From Eubacterium sp. (GTDB taxonomy: Bacteria > Bacillota > Clostridia > Oscillospirales > Acutalibacteraceae): a DNA stretch of 35,524 bases. The position numbers and the translations under genes were made by a program. The DNA lies in assembly GCA_017886765.1 (NCBI GenBank), contig JAGHJI010000039.1, positions 1-35,524 on the forward strand, in the 5' to 3' direction. The notes below the pieces were generated by a model. It was not told where the DNA came from, did no database searches, and saw only the letters and a program-made list of their open reading frames with translations. Shown piece after piece: positions 10,122-19,886 of this stretch; position 1 is the first letter of the stretch, and each line of letters opens with the position of its first letter.

Positions 10122-13100
10122 TTATTCTTCGCTGTCAAAATCATCACCGAAGGAATCAGTAAACATGTCTGAAAAATCATCTGACTGACCTGCTTCTTCG
10201 TCACTGTCCTCAGCGCTTTCCACGCCGAAGCCCTCCTGACCTTCAAAATCATTTACGGTCGTAAACGCCTGAGCGTCTATCGGCTGAATACCGGTACCAT
10301 CGTCCAGATCCTGTTTGAGTTCAACCTCATTGCCCTCGCTGTCAAGCACCTTCGTATCCAGACCGAGTGCCTGGAGCTCCTTAAAGAGAACCTTAAAGGA
10401 TTCGGGCGTTCCCGCAGTCGGAATATTCTCGCCCTTAACAATAGCCTCATACGTTTTCACACGGCCTACAACGTCGTCGGACTTAATTGTAATAATCTCC
10501 TGAAGCGTGTACGCGGCGCCGTAAGCTTCCAGCGCCCAGACTTCCATTTCACCGAAACGCTGACCGCCGAACTGCGCCTTACCGCCAAGAGGCTGCTGGG
10601 TTACGAGGCTGTAAGGACCTGTTGAACGGGCGTGTATCTTATCGTCAACAAGGTGGTGGAGTTTCAAGAAATACATATATCCAACGGTAATTCTGTTGTC
10701 AAACTTTTCTCCGGTACGTCCGTCGATCAGTTCTGTCTTGCCGTCAAACACCTTATTGCCGTTTTCATCAATATAATAGCCTATATCCGCAAGCTCAAGA
10801 CAGTCACGGATATCCTGCTCGTGCGCGCCGTCGAATACGGGGGTCATCATTTTCCAGCCCAGTGCCATTGCCGCGTAGCCGAGATGAACCTCCAGTACCT
10901 GACCGATATTCATTCGGGACGGAACGCCCAGAGGATTCAGAACGATATCGAGCGGTCTGCCGTCCGGAAGGAATGGCATATCCTCCTGCGGAAGAATCCT
11001 GGAAACAACGCCTTTGTTACCGTGACGGCCTGCCATCTTGTCGCCCACTTGGATCTTACGCTTCTGAGCGATATAAACTCTTACAACTTTATTCACTCCC
11101 GGTGAAAGCTCGTCGCTGTTCGCACGGGTGAACACCTTGACGTCCACAACAATACCGTACTCACCGTGGGGAACACGCATAGAGGTATCCCTTACTTCCC
11201 TTGCCTTTTCACCGAAGATCGCGCGCAGAAGCCTTTCTTCCGCAGTAAGCTCGGTCTCACCCTTAGGCGTTACCTTACCTACAAGGATATCGCCTGAGTG
11301 CACCTCGGCACCGATGCGGATGATACCGTCGGCATCCAAATCCCTGAGCGCGTCATCGCCCACATTGGGGATATCCCTCGTAATCTCCTCCGGTCCGAGC
11401 TTTGTATCACGGGCCTCCACCTCATGCTCCTCAATATGAATAGAGGTATAAACATCATCGCGGACTATTTTTTCATTTATAAGAACAGCGTCCTCGTAGT
11501 TATAACCTTCCCAGGTCATAAATCCGATCAGCGCGTTCTTACCAAGCGAGATCTCGCCGTTGCAGGTTGCAGGTCCGTCGGCGATTACCTGTCCGTCCTC
11601 CACCGTCTGGTGAAGCGATACGATCGGTCTCTGATTAATACAGGTACCCTGGTTGGAGCCGGAGAACTTAACAAGTTCGTACTTGTCAACCTCGTTATCC
11701 TTGGTGGTTATTTCAATCGTATCGGCGTCAACGGCAGTAACCGTACCGCCGCGCTTTGCAATAACAACAACACCCGAGTCGTACGCCGCCTTGTATTCCA
11801 TACCCGTACCTACAACAGGAGCAACGGTTTTAAGCAGCGGCACTGCCTGACGCTGCATGTTTGCACCCATAAGAGCACGGTTGGCGTCGTCGTTTTCAAG
11901 GAACGGGATCATCGCTGTAGCAACGGAGACTACCATCTTCGGCGATACGTCCATATAGTCAACTCTTTCCGGAGGAAGAGTAAGGAACTCATCGCGGCAG
12001 CGACAGGTTACTCTCTGATTTGCGAATCTTCCGTTTTCATCAAGAGGTTCGTTAGCCTGGGCAACTACATAGTTATCTTCCACGTCGGCTGTCATATAAA
12101 CAACCTCATCCGTTACGACACCTGTTTCCTTATCCACCTTGCGATACGGAGCCTCAATGAAACCGTACTCATTCAGGCGGCTGTAACAAGCCAGATAGGA
12201 GATAAGACCGATGTTCGGACCTTCCGGTGTTTCAATGGGACACATTCTGCCGTAATGGGTATAGTGTACGTCACGAACCTCAAATCCGGCACGGTCTCTT
12301 GAAAGACCGCCGGGACCGAGAGCGGAAAGTCTTCTCTTATGCGTCAGTTCCGCCAGCGGATTGTTCTGGTCCATAAACTGGGAAAGAGGTGAAGAACCGA
12401 AAAACTCTTTAATAGCCGCAACGACCGGTCTGATATTTATAAGTGCCTGCGGCGTGATTGCCTCCTCGTCATCCTGCGCCTGTAAAGTCATTCTCTCACG
12501 GATGACTCTCTCCATTCTCGTAAAACCGATTCTTACCTGATTCTGGAGCAGCTCACCTACTGCGCGGATTCTTCTGTTTCCGAGATGGTCAATATCATCA
12601 ACGGAGCCTACGCCGAAAGCAAGATTGATAAGATAAGATACCGTAGCGAAAATATCATCTACTATAATATGTTTGGGAACAAGGTCGTCCGCCCTGCGCT
12701 CGATTTCTTCTTTAAGAGCGGCTTCGTCGTCGCCGCACTTTTCAAGAATTTCAGAAAGAACTCTGTAAGAAACCTTTTCTCTTATTCCAAGCTCCTTGCA
12801 GTCAAAATCAACATACTTTTTGATATCTACCATACCGTTTGATACAATCTTAATCTCTCTGCCGTCCACATCAACAAATGCGAACATAACGCCGGCATCC
12901 TCGATCTCGGCCGCTTTTTCCGCAGTGATCTTTTCGCCTGCGTCGGCAAGCAGTTCTCCCTGAGGTGAGATAACCGGCTGGGATAATGTGCGGCCCGTAA
13001 GCCTGTCGCTGATACCCAGCTTTTTGTTGTACTTATATCTGCCGACTCTTGAAAGGTCATATCTGTGAGCATCAAAAAACAGTCCGTCAAGATGCGCCTG

Positions 13101-13856
13101 CGCCGTCTCCAAAGTGGGAGGCTCGCCCGGACGGAGCTTCTTGTACACTTCAAGCAGCGCCTCTTCCGTATTCTTTGTTGTATCTTTTTCAATCGTGGCA
13201 AGGATTCTTTCATCATTGCCGAAGAAATCTATAATCTCACGGTCCGTGCCCAGACCTAACGCTCTGAGGAAAGTGGTGATATAGATCTTTCTGTTTTTAT
13301 CAATACGAACATAGAAAAGATCATTGGCGTCCGTTTCATATTCAAGCCAGGCGCCGCGGTTCGGAATAACAGTATTTGTAAACAGCTCCTTACCGGTTTT
13401 ATCATGGTCCATATGATAATAAACGCCGGGAGAACGGACAAGCTGAGATACGATACATCTTTCAGCCCCGTTAATAACAAAAGTGCCGGCATCCGTCATC
13501 CACGGGAAGTCACCCATAAATACGGTGTTTTCCTTAACCTCGCCCGTTTCCTTATTGATGAGTCTTGCCCTGACCTTGAGGGGTCTGGCGTATGTTGCGT
13601 CGCGCGCTTTGCACTGGGCAATCGTATACTTAGGCTCGTCGTCCATTGAGTAATCAATGAAATCCAGAACAAGGTTGCCTGTATAATCCGTGATCGAACC
13701 GATATCCCGGAACACCTCTCTGAGACCTTCGTCAAGAAACCACTGATACGAGCTTTTCTGAACCTCAATCAAATTAGGCATCTGCATAACTTCATTGATT
13801 TTCGCGAAGTTCTTACGAGTGGTGGTACCAAGCTGTACATCCTTCACATTTACCAT
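10122..13856 (-). CDS. rpoB: DNA-directed RNA polymerase subunit beta
   Basis: This is the beta subunit of RNA polymerase, 1244 residues. It begins [17 protein letters not shown]. The rifampicin pocket [20 protein letters not shown] is at about 488-507, with the wild-type D, H and S residues. [20 protein letters not shown] and [13 protein letters not shown] follow, as does [20 protein letters not shown] near the C-terminus. The extreme C-terminus is a long acidic tail rich in D, E and S, which is variable among clostridia. ATG 13856 follows GGAG by ten bases, a slightly long spacing. In many Firmicutes rplL precedes this gene. Here a divergent lipoprotein gene does, so rpoB starts its own transcription unit from the promoter at 13935-13963. 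Confidence 0.99.
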   Translation of the reverse strand: MVNVKDVQLGTTTRKNFAKINEVMQMPNLIEVQKSSYQWFLDEGLREVFRDIGSITDYTGNLVLDFIDYSMDDEPKYTIAQCKARDATYARPLKVRARLINKETGEVKENTVFMGDFPWMTDAGTFVINGAERCIVSQLVRSPGVYYHMDHDKTGKELFTNTVIPNRGAWLEYETDANDLFYVRIDKNRKIYITTFLRALGLGTDREIIDFFGNDERILATIEKDTTKNTEEALLEVYKKLRPGEPPTLETAQAHLDGLFFDAHRYDLSRVGRYKYNKKLGISDRLTGRTLSQPVISPQGELLADAGEKITAEKAAEIEDAGVMFAFVDVDGREIKIVSNGMVDIKKYVDFDCKELGIREKVSYRVLSEILEKCGDDEAALKEEIERRADDLVPKHIIVDDIFATVSYLINLAFGVGSVDDIDHLGNRRIRAVGELLQNQVRIGFTRMERVIRERMTLQAQDDEEAITPQALINIRPVVAAIKEFFGSSPLSQFMDQNNPLAELTHKRRLSALGPGGLSRDRAGFEVRDVHYTHYGRMCPIETPEGPNIGLISYLACYSRLNEYGFIEAPYRKVDKETGVVTDEVVYMTADVEDNYVVAQANEPLDENGRFANQRVTCRCRDEFLTLPPERVDYMDVSPKMVVSVATAMIPFLENDDANRALMGANMQRQAVPLLKTVAPVVGTGMEYKAAYDSGVVVIAKRGGTVTAVDADTIEITTKDNEVDKYELVKFSGSNQGTCINQRPIVSLHQTVEDGQVIADGPATCNGEISLGKNALIGFMTWEGYNYEDAVLINEKIVRDDVYTSIHIEEHEVEARDTKLGPEEITRDIPNVGDDALRDLDADGIIRIGAEVHSGDILVGKVTPKGETELTAEERLLRAIFGEKAREVRDTSMRVPHGEYGIVVDVKVFTRANSDELSPGVNKVVRVYIAQKRKIQVGDKMAGRHGNKGVVSRILPQEDMPFLPDGRPLDIVLNPLGVPSRMNIGQVLEVHLGYAAMALGWKMMTPVFDGAHEQDIRDCLELADIGYYIDENGNKVFDGKTELIDGRTGEKFDNRITVGYMYFLKLHHLVDDKIHARSTGPYSLVTQQPLGGKAQFGGQRFGEMEVWALEAYGAAYTLQEIITIKSDDVVGRVKTYEAIVKGENIPTAGTPESFKVLFKELQALGLDTKVLDSEGNEVELKQDLDDGTGIQPIDAQAFTTVNDFEGQEGFGVESAEDSDEEAGQSDDFSDMFTDSFGDDFDSEE

Positions 13857-13887
13857 ATAAAAGTCACTCCAATCCGAATATTATGTA

Positions 13888-13934
13888 AAATGGCACTTTC
13901 CGTTTGAGCATATATTTCCATTTTAGTGCCATTT
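13888..13934 (-). promoter_or_regulatory. Inverted repeat in the rpoB leader, spanning the predicted transcription start
   Basis: AAATGGCACT (13888-13897) and AGTGCCATTT (13925-13934) are exact reverse complements with 27 bases between them. The upstream arm abuts the -10 box of the rpoB promoter, and the predicted start near 13928 falls inside it. A DNA-binding repressor site or an mRNA 5' hairpin would both fit; neither can be proved here. Confidence 0.45.
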
Positions 13935-13963
13935 AATATAAAACAATAAATTAATAATGTCAA
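13935..13963 (-). promoter_or_regulatory. Strong sigma-A promoter for rpoB-rpoC
   Basis: On the minus strand a perfect TTGACA (13958-13963) is followed after exactly 17 bp by TATATT (13935-13940). The start is expected about 70 bases before the rpoB ATG. This supports an independent rpoBC transcription unit. Confidence 0.85.
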
Positions 13964-13983
13964 GAAGTTTTTTGATATATTTT

Positions 13984-14006
13984 TCAAAAAGTCAAAAACT
14001 TTTTGA
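13984..14006. repeat. Inverted repeat between divergent rpoB and lipoprotein promoters
   Basis: TCAAAAAGT (13984-13992) and ACTTTTTGA (13998-14006) are exact reverse complements around CAAAA. The site lies upstream of both divergent promoters. It could be a regulator site or just AT-rich symmetry. Confidence 0.3.
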
Positions 14007-14057
14007 TACGCGCCTCCTTGTGTTTCAAAATTATTGCTAAAATTACCATATATTCCG

Positions 14058-14086
14058 TTGATTTAACAGCATAAATTTGCTATAAT
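14058..14086 (+). promoter_or_regulatory. Sigma-A promoter for the oligopeptide-binding protein gene
   Basis: TTGATT (14058-14063) is followed after 17 bp by a perfect TATAAT (14081-14086). The predicted start, near 14093, leaves only about a dozen untranslated bases before ATG 14105, just enough for the AGGTGA ribosome site. Confidence 0.75.
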
Positions 14087-14104
14087 ACCGCTTAGGTGAA
14101 CAAT

Positions 14105-15763
14105 ATGAAAAAAATAAAAAGAATGATCGCCGCGGCGCTTTGCATCATATTATCGCTTACAGCGCTTGCCGGCTGCTCCAACGAACCGGAAATCATTGAT
14201 TTTATATATCCTTTTGAGGGGGATATCACGAGCTTTGATCCGCAGATTGCGTCAACCGCAGACGAGTTCTTAGTTATAGAAAACTGCTTTGAAGGACTTG
14301 TGCGCGTTCTTGACGACGGTACCGTTCAGGCGGGCGTTGCCAAGGAATGGAATGTCAGTGACGACGGACTGACATATACTTTCAGCCTGAGACAGGGCGC
14401 GAAATGGAATATACAAAGTGAAAGCGAAGACAAACTGACAAAGGCACAGGAACTTATGGGTACGGACTTTAATCCGGATATTACCGCCCATGACTTTGTT
14501 TTTGCCCTTCAGCGCGCTGTTGACAAAAACACAAACAGTCCCTTGTTCTCCTCCGTAGCCAACATTGTCAATGCAAGTGAGATTCATGCCGGGAAAAAAT
14601 CCGCGGACACGCTCGGCGTCAGCGTCCCGGATGATTATACGCTGGTAATCCAACTTGTATCTCCTGACGACAGCTTTATGAACACGCTGTCAACAGCTGT
14701 CGCCATGCCCTGTAATGAAGAATATTTTTACGCCACTAAAGGGCGCTACGGTCTAGGCCTTGACTACACGATGTTTAACGGTCAGTTTTATGTAAGCTCC
14801 ATTCTTGAATCCTCTTATATTCTTGAAAAAAATGAAAAATATGTAGGCGACTATCCGACAAAAATAACGGACCTTACGCTGAACATTACCGATGAAACTT
14901 CTGAAATAGCAGAAAATCTGGACAGCGGGTACTATGACTGCGCCTACATTTCCGGCGCTGAATATGAAACCATCAATAATGACAAAATGACGGCGCAGCC
15001 TTACGCCAACACCATGTGGGCTTTTGTTTTAAACAAAAACCGTGAGATTTTTTCAAACAAGGATTTAAGGCAGGCAGTATGCCTCAGCATTTCCGACGCT
15101 GATTTGTCGGAGCACGAATATTTGTCAAAAGCGACTACCTTTACCCCGCCCAGCTGTACCATAGGAAATAAAAACGCGCCTGACGCGATAGGAAACACGG
15201 TCGTATCTCAGGACACGGATAAAGCCGGTGAGCTTTGGCGGCAGGGACTGCAGGAAACAGGCTACACATCCGCCGACCTTACAGTTATCGTCACGGAAGA
15301 AATGGAAGATATCGCAAAGCAGTTTGTCCAGGGTATACAGGGAAGCATAGGCAAAATCACAACCTATGGAGATAATGAAAAGATATCCTTTTCATTAAAG
15401 CTCAGCGTTTTAAGCGCAGAAGATTTCAGCACCGCGTTCAGCAAGGGCGATTATGATATGGCGCTTTACAGATTTGAAACGGTAAATCAGAATACAGTAT
15501 CCTTCCTCAGCAGCATAATTGACGGGAATTATTTGGGAGAAGTGGATGAAGTGCAGTCCGCCCTTGAAGCTGCGCAGTCAGCAAACGCAGACCAAATGAC
15601 AAACGCCTGCAAAGAATGCGAACAGGCAATTATGAATGACTATTCGATTATGCCCATGATGTACGAATCCTCATATTATGTACAGGCAGAGGGAGTCAGC
15701 GGCGTGCAGTTTCACGCCGGAAGTGGAAGGGTCAATTTTGTAAATGCGACAAGAGAAAATTAA
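14105..15763 (+). CDS. Oligopeptide ABC transporter substrate-binding lipoprotein (OppA-like)
   Basis: The protein has 552 residues and belongs to solute-binding family 5 (OppA/DppA). A lipoprotein signal is clear: MKKIKRM, a hydrophobic core, then the lipobox LAGC with the modified cysteine at 24. The mature start shows the family pattern DITSFDPQIASTADEFLVIE, then NCFEGLVR, AKEWNVSDDGLTYTFSLRQG and GTDFNPDITAHDFVFALQRA. It should bind peptides at the outer membrane face and hand them to an ABC permease, but no permease or ATPase gene is nearby, so it is an orphan. ATG 14105 is preferred over GTG 14096 because of AGGTGA just upstream. Its last 20 bp overlap the VanZ-like gene, implying co-expression with that membrane protein. 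The ligand is unknown. Confidence 0.9.
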   Translation: MKKIKRMIAAALCIILSLTALAGCSNEPEIIDFIYPFEGDITSFDPQIASTADEFLVIENCFEGLVRVLDDGTVQAGVAKEWNVSDDGLTYTFSLRQGAKWNIQSESEDKLTKAQELMGTDFNPDITAHDFVFALQRAVDKNTNSPLFSSVANIVNASEIHAGKKSADTLGVSVPDDYTLVIQLVSPDDSFMNTLSTAVAMPCNEEYFYATKGRYGLGLDYTMFNGQFYVSSILESSYILEKNEKYVGDYPTKITDLTLNITDETSEIAENLDSGYYDCAYISGAEYETINNDKMTAQPYANTMWAFVLNKNREIFSNKDLRQAVCLSISDADLSEHEYLSKATTFTPPSCTIGNKNAPDAIGNTVVSQDTDKAGELWRQGLQETGYTSADLTVIVTEEMEDIAKQFVQGIQGSIGKITTYGDNEKISFSLKLSVLSAEDFSTAFSKGDYDMALYRFETVNQNTVSFLSSIIDGNYLGEVDEVQSALEAAQSANADQMTNACKECEQAIMNDYSIMPMMYESSYYVQAEGVSGVQFHAGSGRVNFVNATREN

Positions 15764-16229
15764 AACAGTCATATGCTGGATACTGGTGGCAGCCTGTATG
15801 GGCGTGATCTTCTGGCTTTCCTCAAGAACGGCGGACGAATCCTCCGCCCAGAGCGATTCCATACTGCAATGGCTGATAAATGTATTCGGCAGCAACATAT
15901 TCACCGAATTTATCGTCAGAAAAGCCGCTCACTGTCTGGAATTTACAGGACTTTCCCTCCTGTTTAATATTGCGCTGTTTCAGACGAATAAAAAGAAAAT
16001 GCCCGTTTGGGCCATCCTGCTGACATCCCTTTACGCTGTCACGGATGAAATACACCAGCTTTTTGTACCCGGACGCTCCTGCCAATTTTCCGACTGGGTC
16101 ATAGATACCTGCGGCGCGATATTAGGCGCGCTTGTTTTTCTGACGGTGTTTACCTGTTTTGAGTGGATTAAACATAGGCGTGGAGTAGGCAAAAAAGTAA
16201 ATAAATTTATTGACAGCCAAGATAATTAG
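15744..16229 (+). CDS. VanZ-like membrane protein
   Basis: The product has 161 residues with about four membrane segments: VICWILVAACMGVIFWLSS near the start, CLEFTGLSLLFNIALF, MPVWAILLTSLYAV, and ILGALVFLTVFTCFEW. Between them sit the family signatures FWLSSRTADESSAQSD, FIVRKAAHCLEF and DEIHQLFVPGRSCQFSDWVI. These conserved E, H, D and R residues define the VanZ family. VanZ in vancomycin operons gives low-level teicoplanin resistance. Chromosomal homologues such as this one are widespread and mostly of unknown job, often thought to act on the envelope. The gene starts inside the lipoprotein gene (20-bp overlap) with GGAAGGG upstream. There are no vanHAX-type genes nearby, so it should not be read as a resistance locus. 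Confidence 0.85.
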   Translation: MRQEKIKTVICWILVAACMGVIFWLSSRTADESSAQSDSILQWLINVFGSNIFTEFIVRKAAHCLEFTGLSLLFNIALFQTNKKKMPVWAILLTSLYAVTDEIHQLFVPGRSCQFSDWVIDTCGAILGALVFLTVFTCFEWIKHRRGVGKKVNKFIDSQDN

Positions 16230-16237
16230 TTTATAAT
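16210..16237 (+). promoter_or_regulatory. Consensus sigma-A promoter for nagB-metG-tatD
   Basis: TTGACA (16210-16215) and TATAAT (16232-16237) are both perfect, with a 16-bp spacer. The -35 box lies inside the last codons of the VanZ-like gene. The start near 16244 leaves about 40 bases before nagB. Confidence 0.85.
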
Positions 16238-16282
16238 ATTAAGCATTAACAGCAAATTTTTCCTGAGCGGGAGGTATACATA

Positions 16283-17008
16283 ATGAATGTTCTGGTTTAT
16301 GATAATGATGAAAAGATCGGCATAGCCGCCGGCAACTATATGTGCGGCCAGGTACTCGCAAAGCCGGATTCCGTACTGGGTCTTGCCACAGGCTCAACAC
16401 CGCTGAAACCATACGGGCATATGATTGAGCTTTATAGAAAAGGAGCCGTTGATTTCAGTAAAGTCACGACTTTCAATCTTGACGAATACTGCGACTTGGA
16501 TGTGGAAGATAAAAATTCATATCATACTTTTATGTACAGCAATCTTTTCAATCACATTAATATCCCCAAAGAGAATATCAACTTCCTTGACGGAAATGCT
16601 GATGATTTGGAAAAAGAATGCAAAGACTATGAAAAGAAAATAAAAAAGGCCGGCGGAATAGACATTCAGCTCCTCGGTATCGGCTCAAACGGTCATATAG
16701 CTTTTAACGAGCCGTCGGACAGTTTTCAGAGATGGAGCCATGTTGTTGAATTAAAGGAAAGCACAATTAAAGATAACAGCCGCTTTTTCGACTCTGTTGA
16801 AGAAGTTCCCACCCGTGCGGTGACTATGGGTATCGGCTCTATTATGCAGGCAAAAAGGATCCTGATCATCGCAATCGGGGAAAACAAGGCAAACGCGATC
16901 AAGCAGCTTATTGACGGCAACGTAACGCCCCAGTGCCCCGCGTCGGTGCTCCAGTTCCATACGGATGTAACACTTATGCTTGACACCGGCGCCGCGTCGA
17001 AAATCTAA
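16283..17008 (+). CDS. nagB: Glucosamine-6-phosphate deaminase
   Basis: NagB converts glucosamine 6-phosphate to fructose 6-phosphate and ammonia, feeding amino sugars into glycolysis. The 241 residues match the short Gram-positive form, which lacks the allosteric C-terminus of the E. coli enzyme. Visible motifs are the phosphate loop GLATGSTPLKPY, TFNLDEYCDLD with the catalytic acid, LGIGSNGHIAFNEPSDSF with the catalytic histidine, and AVTMGIGSIMQAK. ATG 16283 follows GGGAGG. It leads an operon with metG (21 bp later) and tatD. There is no nagA or transporter beside it. The grouping with translation and nuclease genes suggests housekeeping expression from the consensus promoter, not amino-sugar control. 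Confidence 0.96.
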   Translation: MNVLVYDNDEKIGIAAGNYMCGQVLAKPDSVLGLATGSTPLKPYGHMIELYRKGAVDFSKVTTFNLDEYCDLDVEDKNSYHTFMYSNLFNHINIPKENINFLDGNADDLEKECKDYEKKIKKAGGIDIQLLGIGSNGHIAFNEPSDSFQRWSHVVELKESTIKDNSRFFDSVEEVPTRAVTMGIGSIMQAKRILIIAIGENKANAIKQLIDGNVTPQCPASVLQFHTDVTLMLDTGAASKI

Positions 17009-17029
17009 TAACGAGCAGGAGGAAAAACA

Positions 17030-18982
17030 ATGGCAGAAGAAAAGGAAAAATTTTATATAACCACACCTATTTATTACCCGTCGGGCAACCCTCACATCGG
17101 TCACTGCTATACGACGGTAGCCTGTGACTCCATCGCCCGGTTCAGACGTATGCAGGGCAAGGACGTTATTTTCCTTACCGGCACGGACGAGCACGGACTT
17201 AAAATTGAGCAAAAGGCTAAGGAAAAAGGTGTCACACCCAAGCAATATGTTGACAATATCGTGGCGATATTCAAAGACCTCTGGAGCTATATGAATATCA
17301 GCTATGACAGATATATCCGAACTACCGACGATTACCATATTGAAACGGTACAAAAAATATTTAAAGAGCTTTATGACAGGGGTTATATCTATAAGGGAAA
17401 ATATGTGGGTAAATACTGCACACCCTGCGAGTCCTTCTGGACCGAAAGCCAGCTTGTGGACGGCAAGTGCCCGGAATGCGGACGGGAGGTTGCCGAGGCT
17501 GAGGAGGAAGCGTATTTCTTTAAAATGTCTCCCTTTGCTGACAGGATAGAAAAGCTCCTGCTTGAAACGGATTATCTCCAGCCAAAATCGAGAGCGGTGG
17601 AGCTTGTAAATAATTTCATAAAGCCGGGCCTGGAAGATCTGTGCGTTTCAAGAACGACTTTCAAATGGGGCATTCCCGTCACTTTTGACGATAAGCACGT
17701 TGTATATGTCTGGGTAGACGCGCTTTCAAACTATATTTCAGCCCTGGGCTATCTTAACGATAAATACGACGATTTTGACAGATTCTGGCCTGCCGATCTT
17801 CATATGGTAGCCAAGGATATCATGCGGTTCCACGCGATTATATGGCCGGCAATCCTTATGGCGCTTGACCTTCCGCTGCCAAAGCATCTGGCTGTCCACG
17901 GCTGGATCACATTTAACGGTCAGAAAATGAGCAAATCCATCGGAAATGTCGTTGACCCCAAGGTACTTGGAGAACGCTACGGCGCCGACGCAATCCGATA
18001 CCACATTCTCAGAGAAATGGCTCTGGGCTCCGACAGTTCGTTCTCAAACGAAATTATGATCAACCGCATTAACTCGGACCTTGCCAATGACCTGGGAAAT
18101 CTTGTTTCCAGAACGGTGGCAATGGTTGAAAAGTACTTTGGCGGTACACTGCCGGAGGAAAAAGAGAGCGAGGATATTGACAACGAGCTGATTGAAACGG
18201 CAACATCATTGCGTGAAAAGGTAGCAAACTATATAGATGACACGCAGCTCAACAATGCCCTTGCGGAGATTTTCAAGGTTATTTCAAGAGCGAATAAATA
18301 TATTGATGAAACCACACCGTGGATCCTCGGCAAAGAGGAAAGCAAAAAAGCAAGACTCTCCTGTGTGCTTTACAATCTGCTGGAGGCAATACGCATCACG
18401 ACTACTCTCCTTTCCTGCTTTATGCCGAGTACAATGCCTAAAGTTTGGGAACAGATAGGAGCGGACGAAAGCCTTATAACCTATGAAAACGCCGGTAAAT
18501 TCGGTGTTCTTCCGCAAAATGTAACGGTAAAAAAAGGACCTGCCCTTTTCCCGAGAATTGATTTTGATAAGGAAATCGAGGAGCTGAATACGCTCATAAA
18601 GGAACAGGCAGAACAGGCTCAGAAAGCGCAGCAAAAACCGGAGATTGAGGGAATCGCGCAAATCACCTTTGACGAGTTTTCCAAGATAGAGCTGAAAGTT
18701 GCCGAAATCGTTTCCTGCGAACCAATAAAAAGAGCAAAAAAGCTGCTTAAAATAACAGTGAATGACGGAAGTCCGCAGCCGAGACAGATCGTGTCGGGCA
18801 TTGCCCCCTGGTACAAGCCGGAGGACCTGATCGGCAAAAGCGTTGTCATCGTCGCGAATCTTAAACCCGCAAAACTCTGCGGTGAAATGAGCAACGGCAT
18901 GCTCCTTGCCGGAGACATGAATGAAAATGACGTAAAAGTCCTTTTTGTTGACGGTATGCCCGCAGGAACTAAAATCAGATAA
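17030..18982 (+). CDS. metG: Methionyl-tRNA synthetase with C-terminal tRNA-binding domain
   Basis: MetG charges tRNA-Met with methionine. The protein has 650 residues. The class I HIGH motif is at 22-25 and KMSKS at 299-303. A single zinc knuckle C130-x2-C133 with C147-x2-C150 lies in the connective peptide. The helical anticodon-binding region runs to about 500. The C-terminal Arc1p/Trbp111-type OB domain begins near 545 (DEFSKIELKVAEIVSCEPIK) and contains VSGIAPWYKPEDLIGK. A charged, glutamine-rich linker precedes it. ATG 17030 follows AGGAGG. The 21-bp gap to nagB and 27-bp gap to tatD support one operon; metG-tatD is a common firmicute pair. No T-box leader is present, so amino-acid control of this copy is not evident. 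Confidence 0.98.
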   Translation: MAEEKEKFYITTPIYYPSGNPHIGHCYTTVACDSIARFRRMQGKDVIFLTGTDEHGLKIEQKAKEKGVTPKQYVDNIVAIFKDLWSYMNISYDRYIRTTDDYHIETVQKIFKELYDRGYIYKGKYVGKYCTPCESFWTESQLVDGKCPECGREVAEAEEEAYFFKMSPFADRIEKLLLETDYLQPKSRAVELVNNFIKPGLEDLCVSRTTFKWGIPVTFDDKHVVYVWVDALSNYISALGYLNDKYDDFDRFWPADLHMVAKDIMRFHAIIWPAILMALDLPLPKHLAVHGWITFNGQKMSKSIGNVVDPKVLGERYGADAIRYHILREMALGSDSSFSNEIMINRINSDLANDLGNLVSRTVAMVEKYFGGTLPEEKESEDIDNELIETATSLREKVANYIDDTQLNNALAEIFKVISRANKYIDETTPWILGKEESKKARLSCVLYNLLEAIRITTTLLSCFMPSTMPKVWEQIGADESLITYENAGKFGVLPQNVTVKKGPALFPRIDFDKEIEELNTLIKEQAEQAQKAQQKPEIEGIAQITFDEFSKIELKVAEIVSCEPIKRAKKLLKITVNDGSPQPRQIVSGIAPWYKPEDLIGKSVVIVANLKPAKLCGEMSNGMLLAGDMNENDVKVLFVDGMPAGTKIR

Positions 18983-19009
18983 AAATCTGTTTAGGAAAGG
19001 CTATGCAAA

Positions 19010-19777
19010 ATGTATCATAATATTTTTGATACGCATTCCCACTATGACGACAGGAAATTCGACCCTGACAGAGAAGCGGTTTTACATTCGCTTCAAAGTC
19101 AGGGCGTTACCTTTGTTGTAAGCTGCGGATGCGATATAGACTCAACACAATTCAATTTTGATCTTGCGCAGCAATACGAATACATTTATTTCGCCGCCGG
19201 TTTTCATCCGGAAAACCTTGAGGGCGCCGGTCCGGACGATCTGGATATCATTAAAAAATTCGCTAATAACAGAAAATGCGTAGCCATCGGCGAAATCGGG
19301 CTTGATTATCACTGGATGACTTCTTCAAAAGAAAAACAGAAAGCATTTTTCGAGGCGCAGATCCATCTGGCAAAGGAAATGGATATGCCGGTTATCGTCC
19401 ATGACAGAGAAGCCCACGGCGACACCCTGGATATATTGAAAAAAACAAAGCCGAAAGGCGTTCTCCACTGCTTTTCAGGCTCAAAGGAAATGGCAAGGGA
19501 AATTATTAAGATTGGTATGTATATCGGACTTAACGGCGTTGTGACCTTTAAAAACGCCAGAAAAAGCCTTGAGGTTGTTAAAGAAATTCCCATTGACCGG
19601 CTGGTACTTGAAACCGACTGCCCGTACCTTGCGCCGGTTCCTCATAGGGGCGAAAGGAATGACTCCTCTCTGATTCCGTATACTGCTCAAAAAATCGCGC
19701 AAACGCTTGAAATGGATACCCAAAAGCTTCTGGATATAACACAGGAAAACGCAAAAAAATTATATGCATTAGATTAA
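19010..19777 (+). CDS. tatD: TatD-family metal-dependent deoxyribonuclease
   Basis: The product has 255 residues, the normal size. The metal ligands of the amidohydrolase-type barrel are visible: FDTHSHYDD near the start, AIGEIGLDYH near 100, PVIVHDREAH near 130, VLHCFSGS near 155, and LETDCPYLAP near 205. TatD enzymes are cytoplasmic 3'-5' exonucleases acting in DNA repair and degradation. ATG 19010 is used, with AGGAAAGG ending ten bases upstream; an ATG at 19003 is out of frame. It is the last gene of the nagB-metG-tatD unit and is closed by a strong terminator. Confidence 0.95.
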   Translation: MYHNIFDTHSHYDDRKFDPDREAVLHSLQSQGVTFVVSCGCDIDSTQFNFDLAQQYEYIYFAAGFHPENLEGAGPDDLDIIKKFANNRKCVAIGEIGLDYHWMTSSKEKQKAFFEAQIHLAKEMDMPVIVHDREAHGDTLDILKKTKPKGVLHCFSGSKEMAREIIKIGMYIGLNGVVTFKNARKSLEVVKEIPIDRLVLETDCPYLAPVPHRGERNDSSLIPYTAQKIAQTLEMDTQKLLDITQENAKKLYALD

Positions 19778-19783
19778 AAAGAA

Positions 19784-19825
19784 CGCCGAACGGATCATGA
19801 AATCCGAATCGGCGCTCTTTTTTTA
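19784..19825 (+). terminator. Terminator after tatD
   Basis: CGCCGA...CGGAT pairs with ATCCG...TCGGCG (outer arms 19784-19789 and 19809-19814, inner arms 19791-19795 and 19802-19806), and CTCTTTTTTT follows. A short internal bulge interrupts the stem. It separates the nagB operon from the symporter gene. Confidence 0.85.
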
Positions 19826-19854
19826 TTGATTTTACAGTAATAATATGGTATTAT
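19826..19854 (+). promoter_or_regulatory. Extended -10 promoter for the AGCS symporter gene
   Basis: TTGATT (19826-19831) and TATTAT (19849-19854) are 17 bp apart, and TGG directly before the -10 box gives an extended -10 element. It begins immediately after the tatD terminator T-run. Confidence 0.7.
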
Positions 19855-19886
19855 ATCTCGGATATTTTTATTGGAGAGGAACAAAT

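Noticed and set aside
11298-12302. Plus-strand open frame of 334 codons
   Set aside because: Antisense shadow of rpoB, with no start signal and no recognisable domain.
15744-16229. Glycopeptide resistance locus suggested by the VanZ-like gene
   Set aside because: No vanA/H/X/Y or VanR/S genes are present; VanZ-like proteins are common outside resistance operons.
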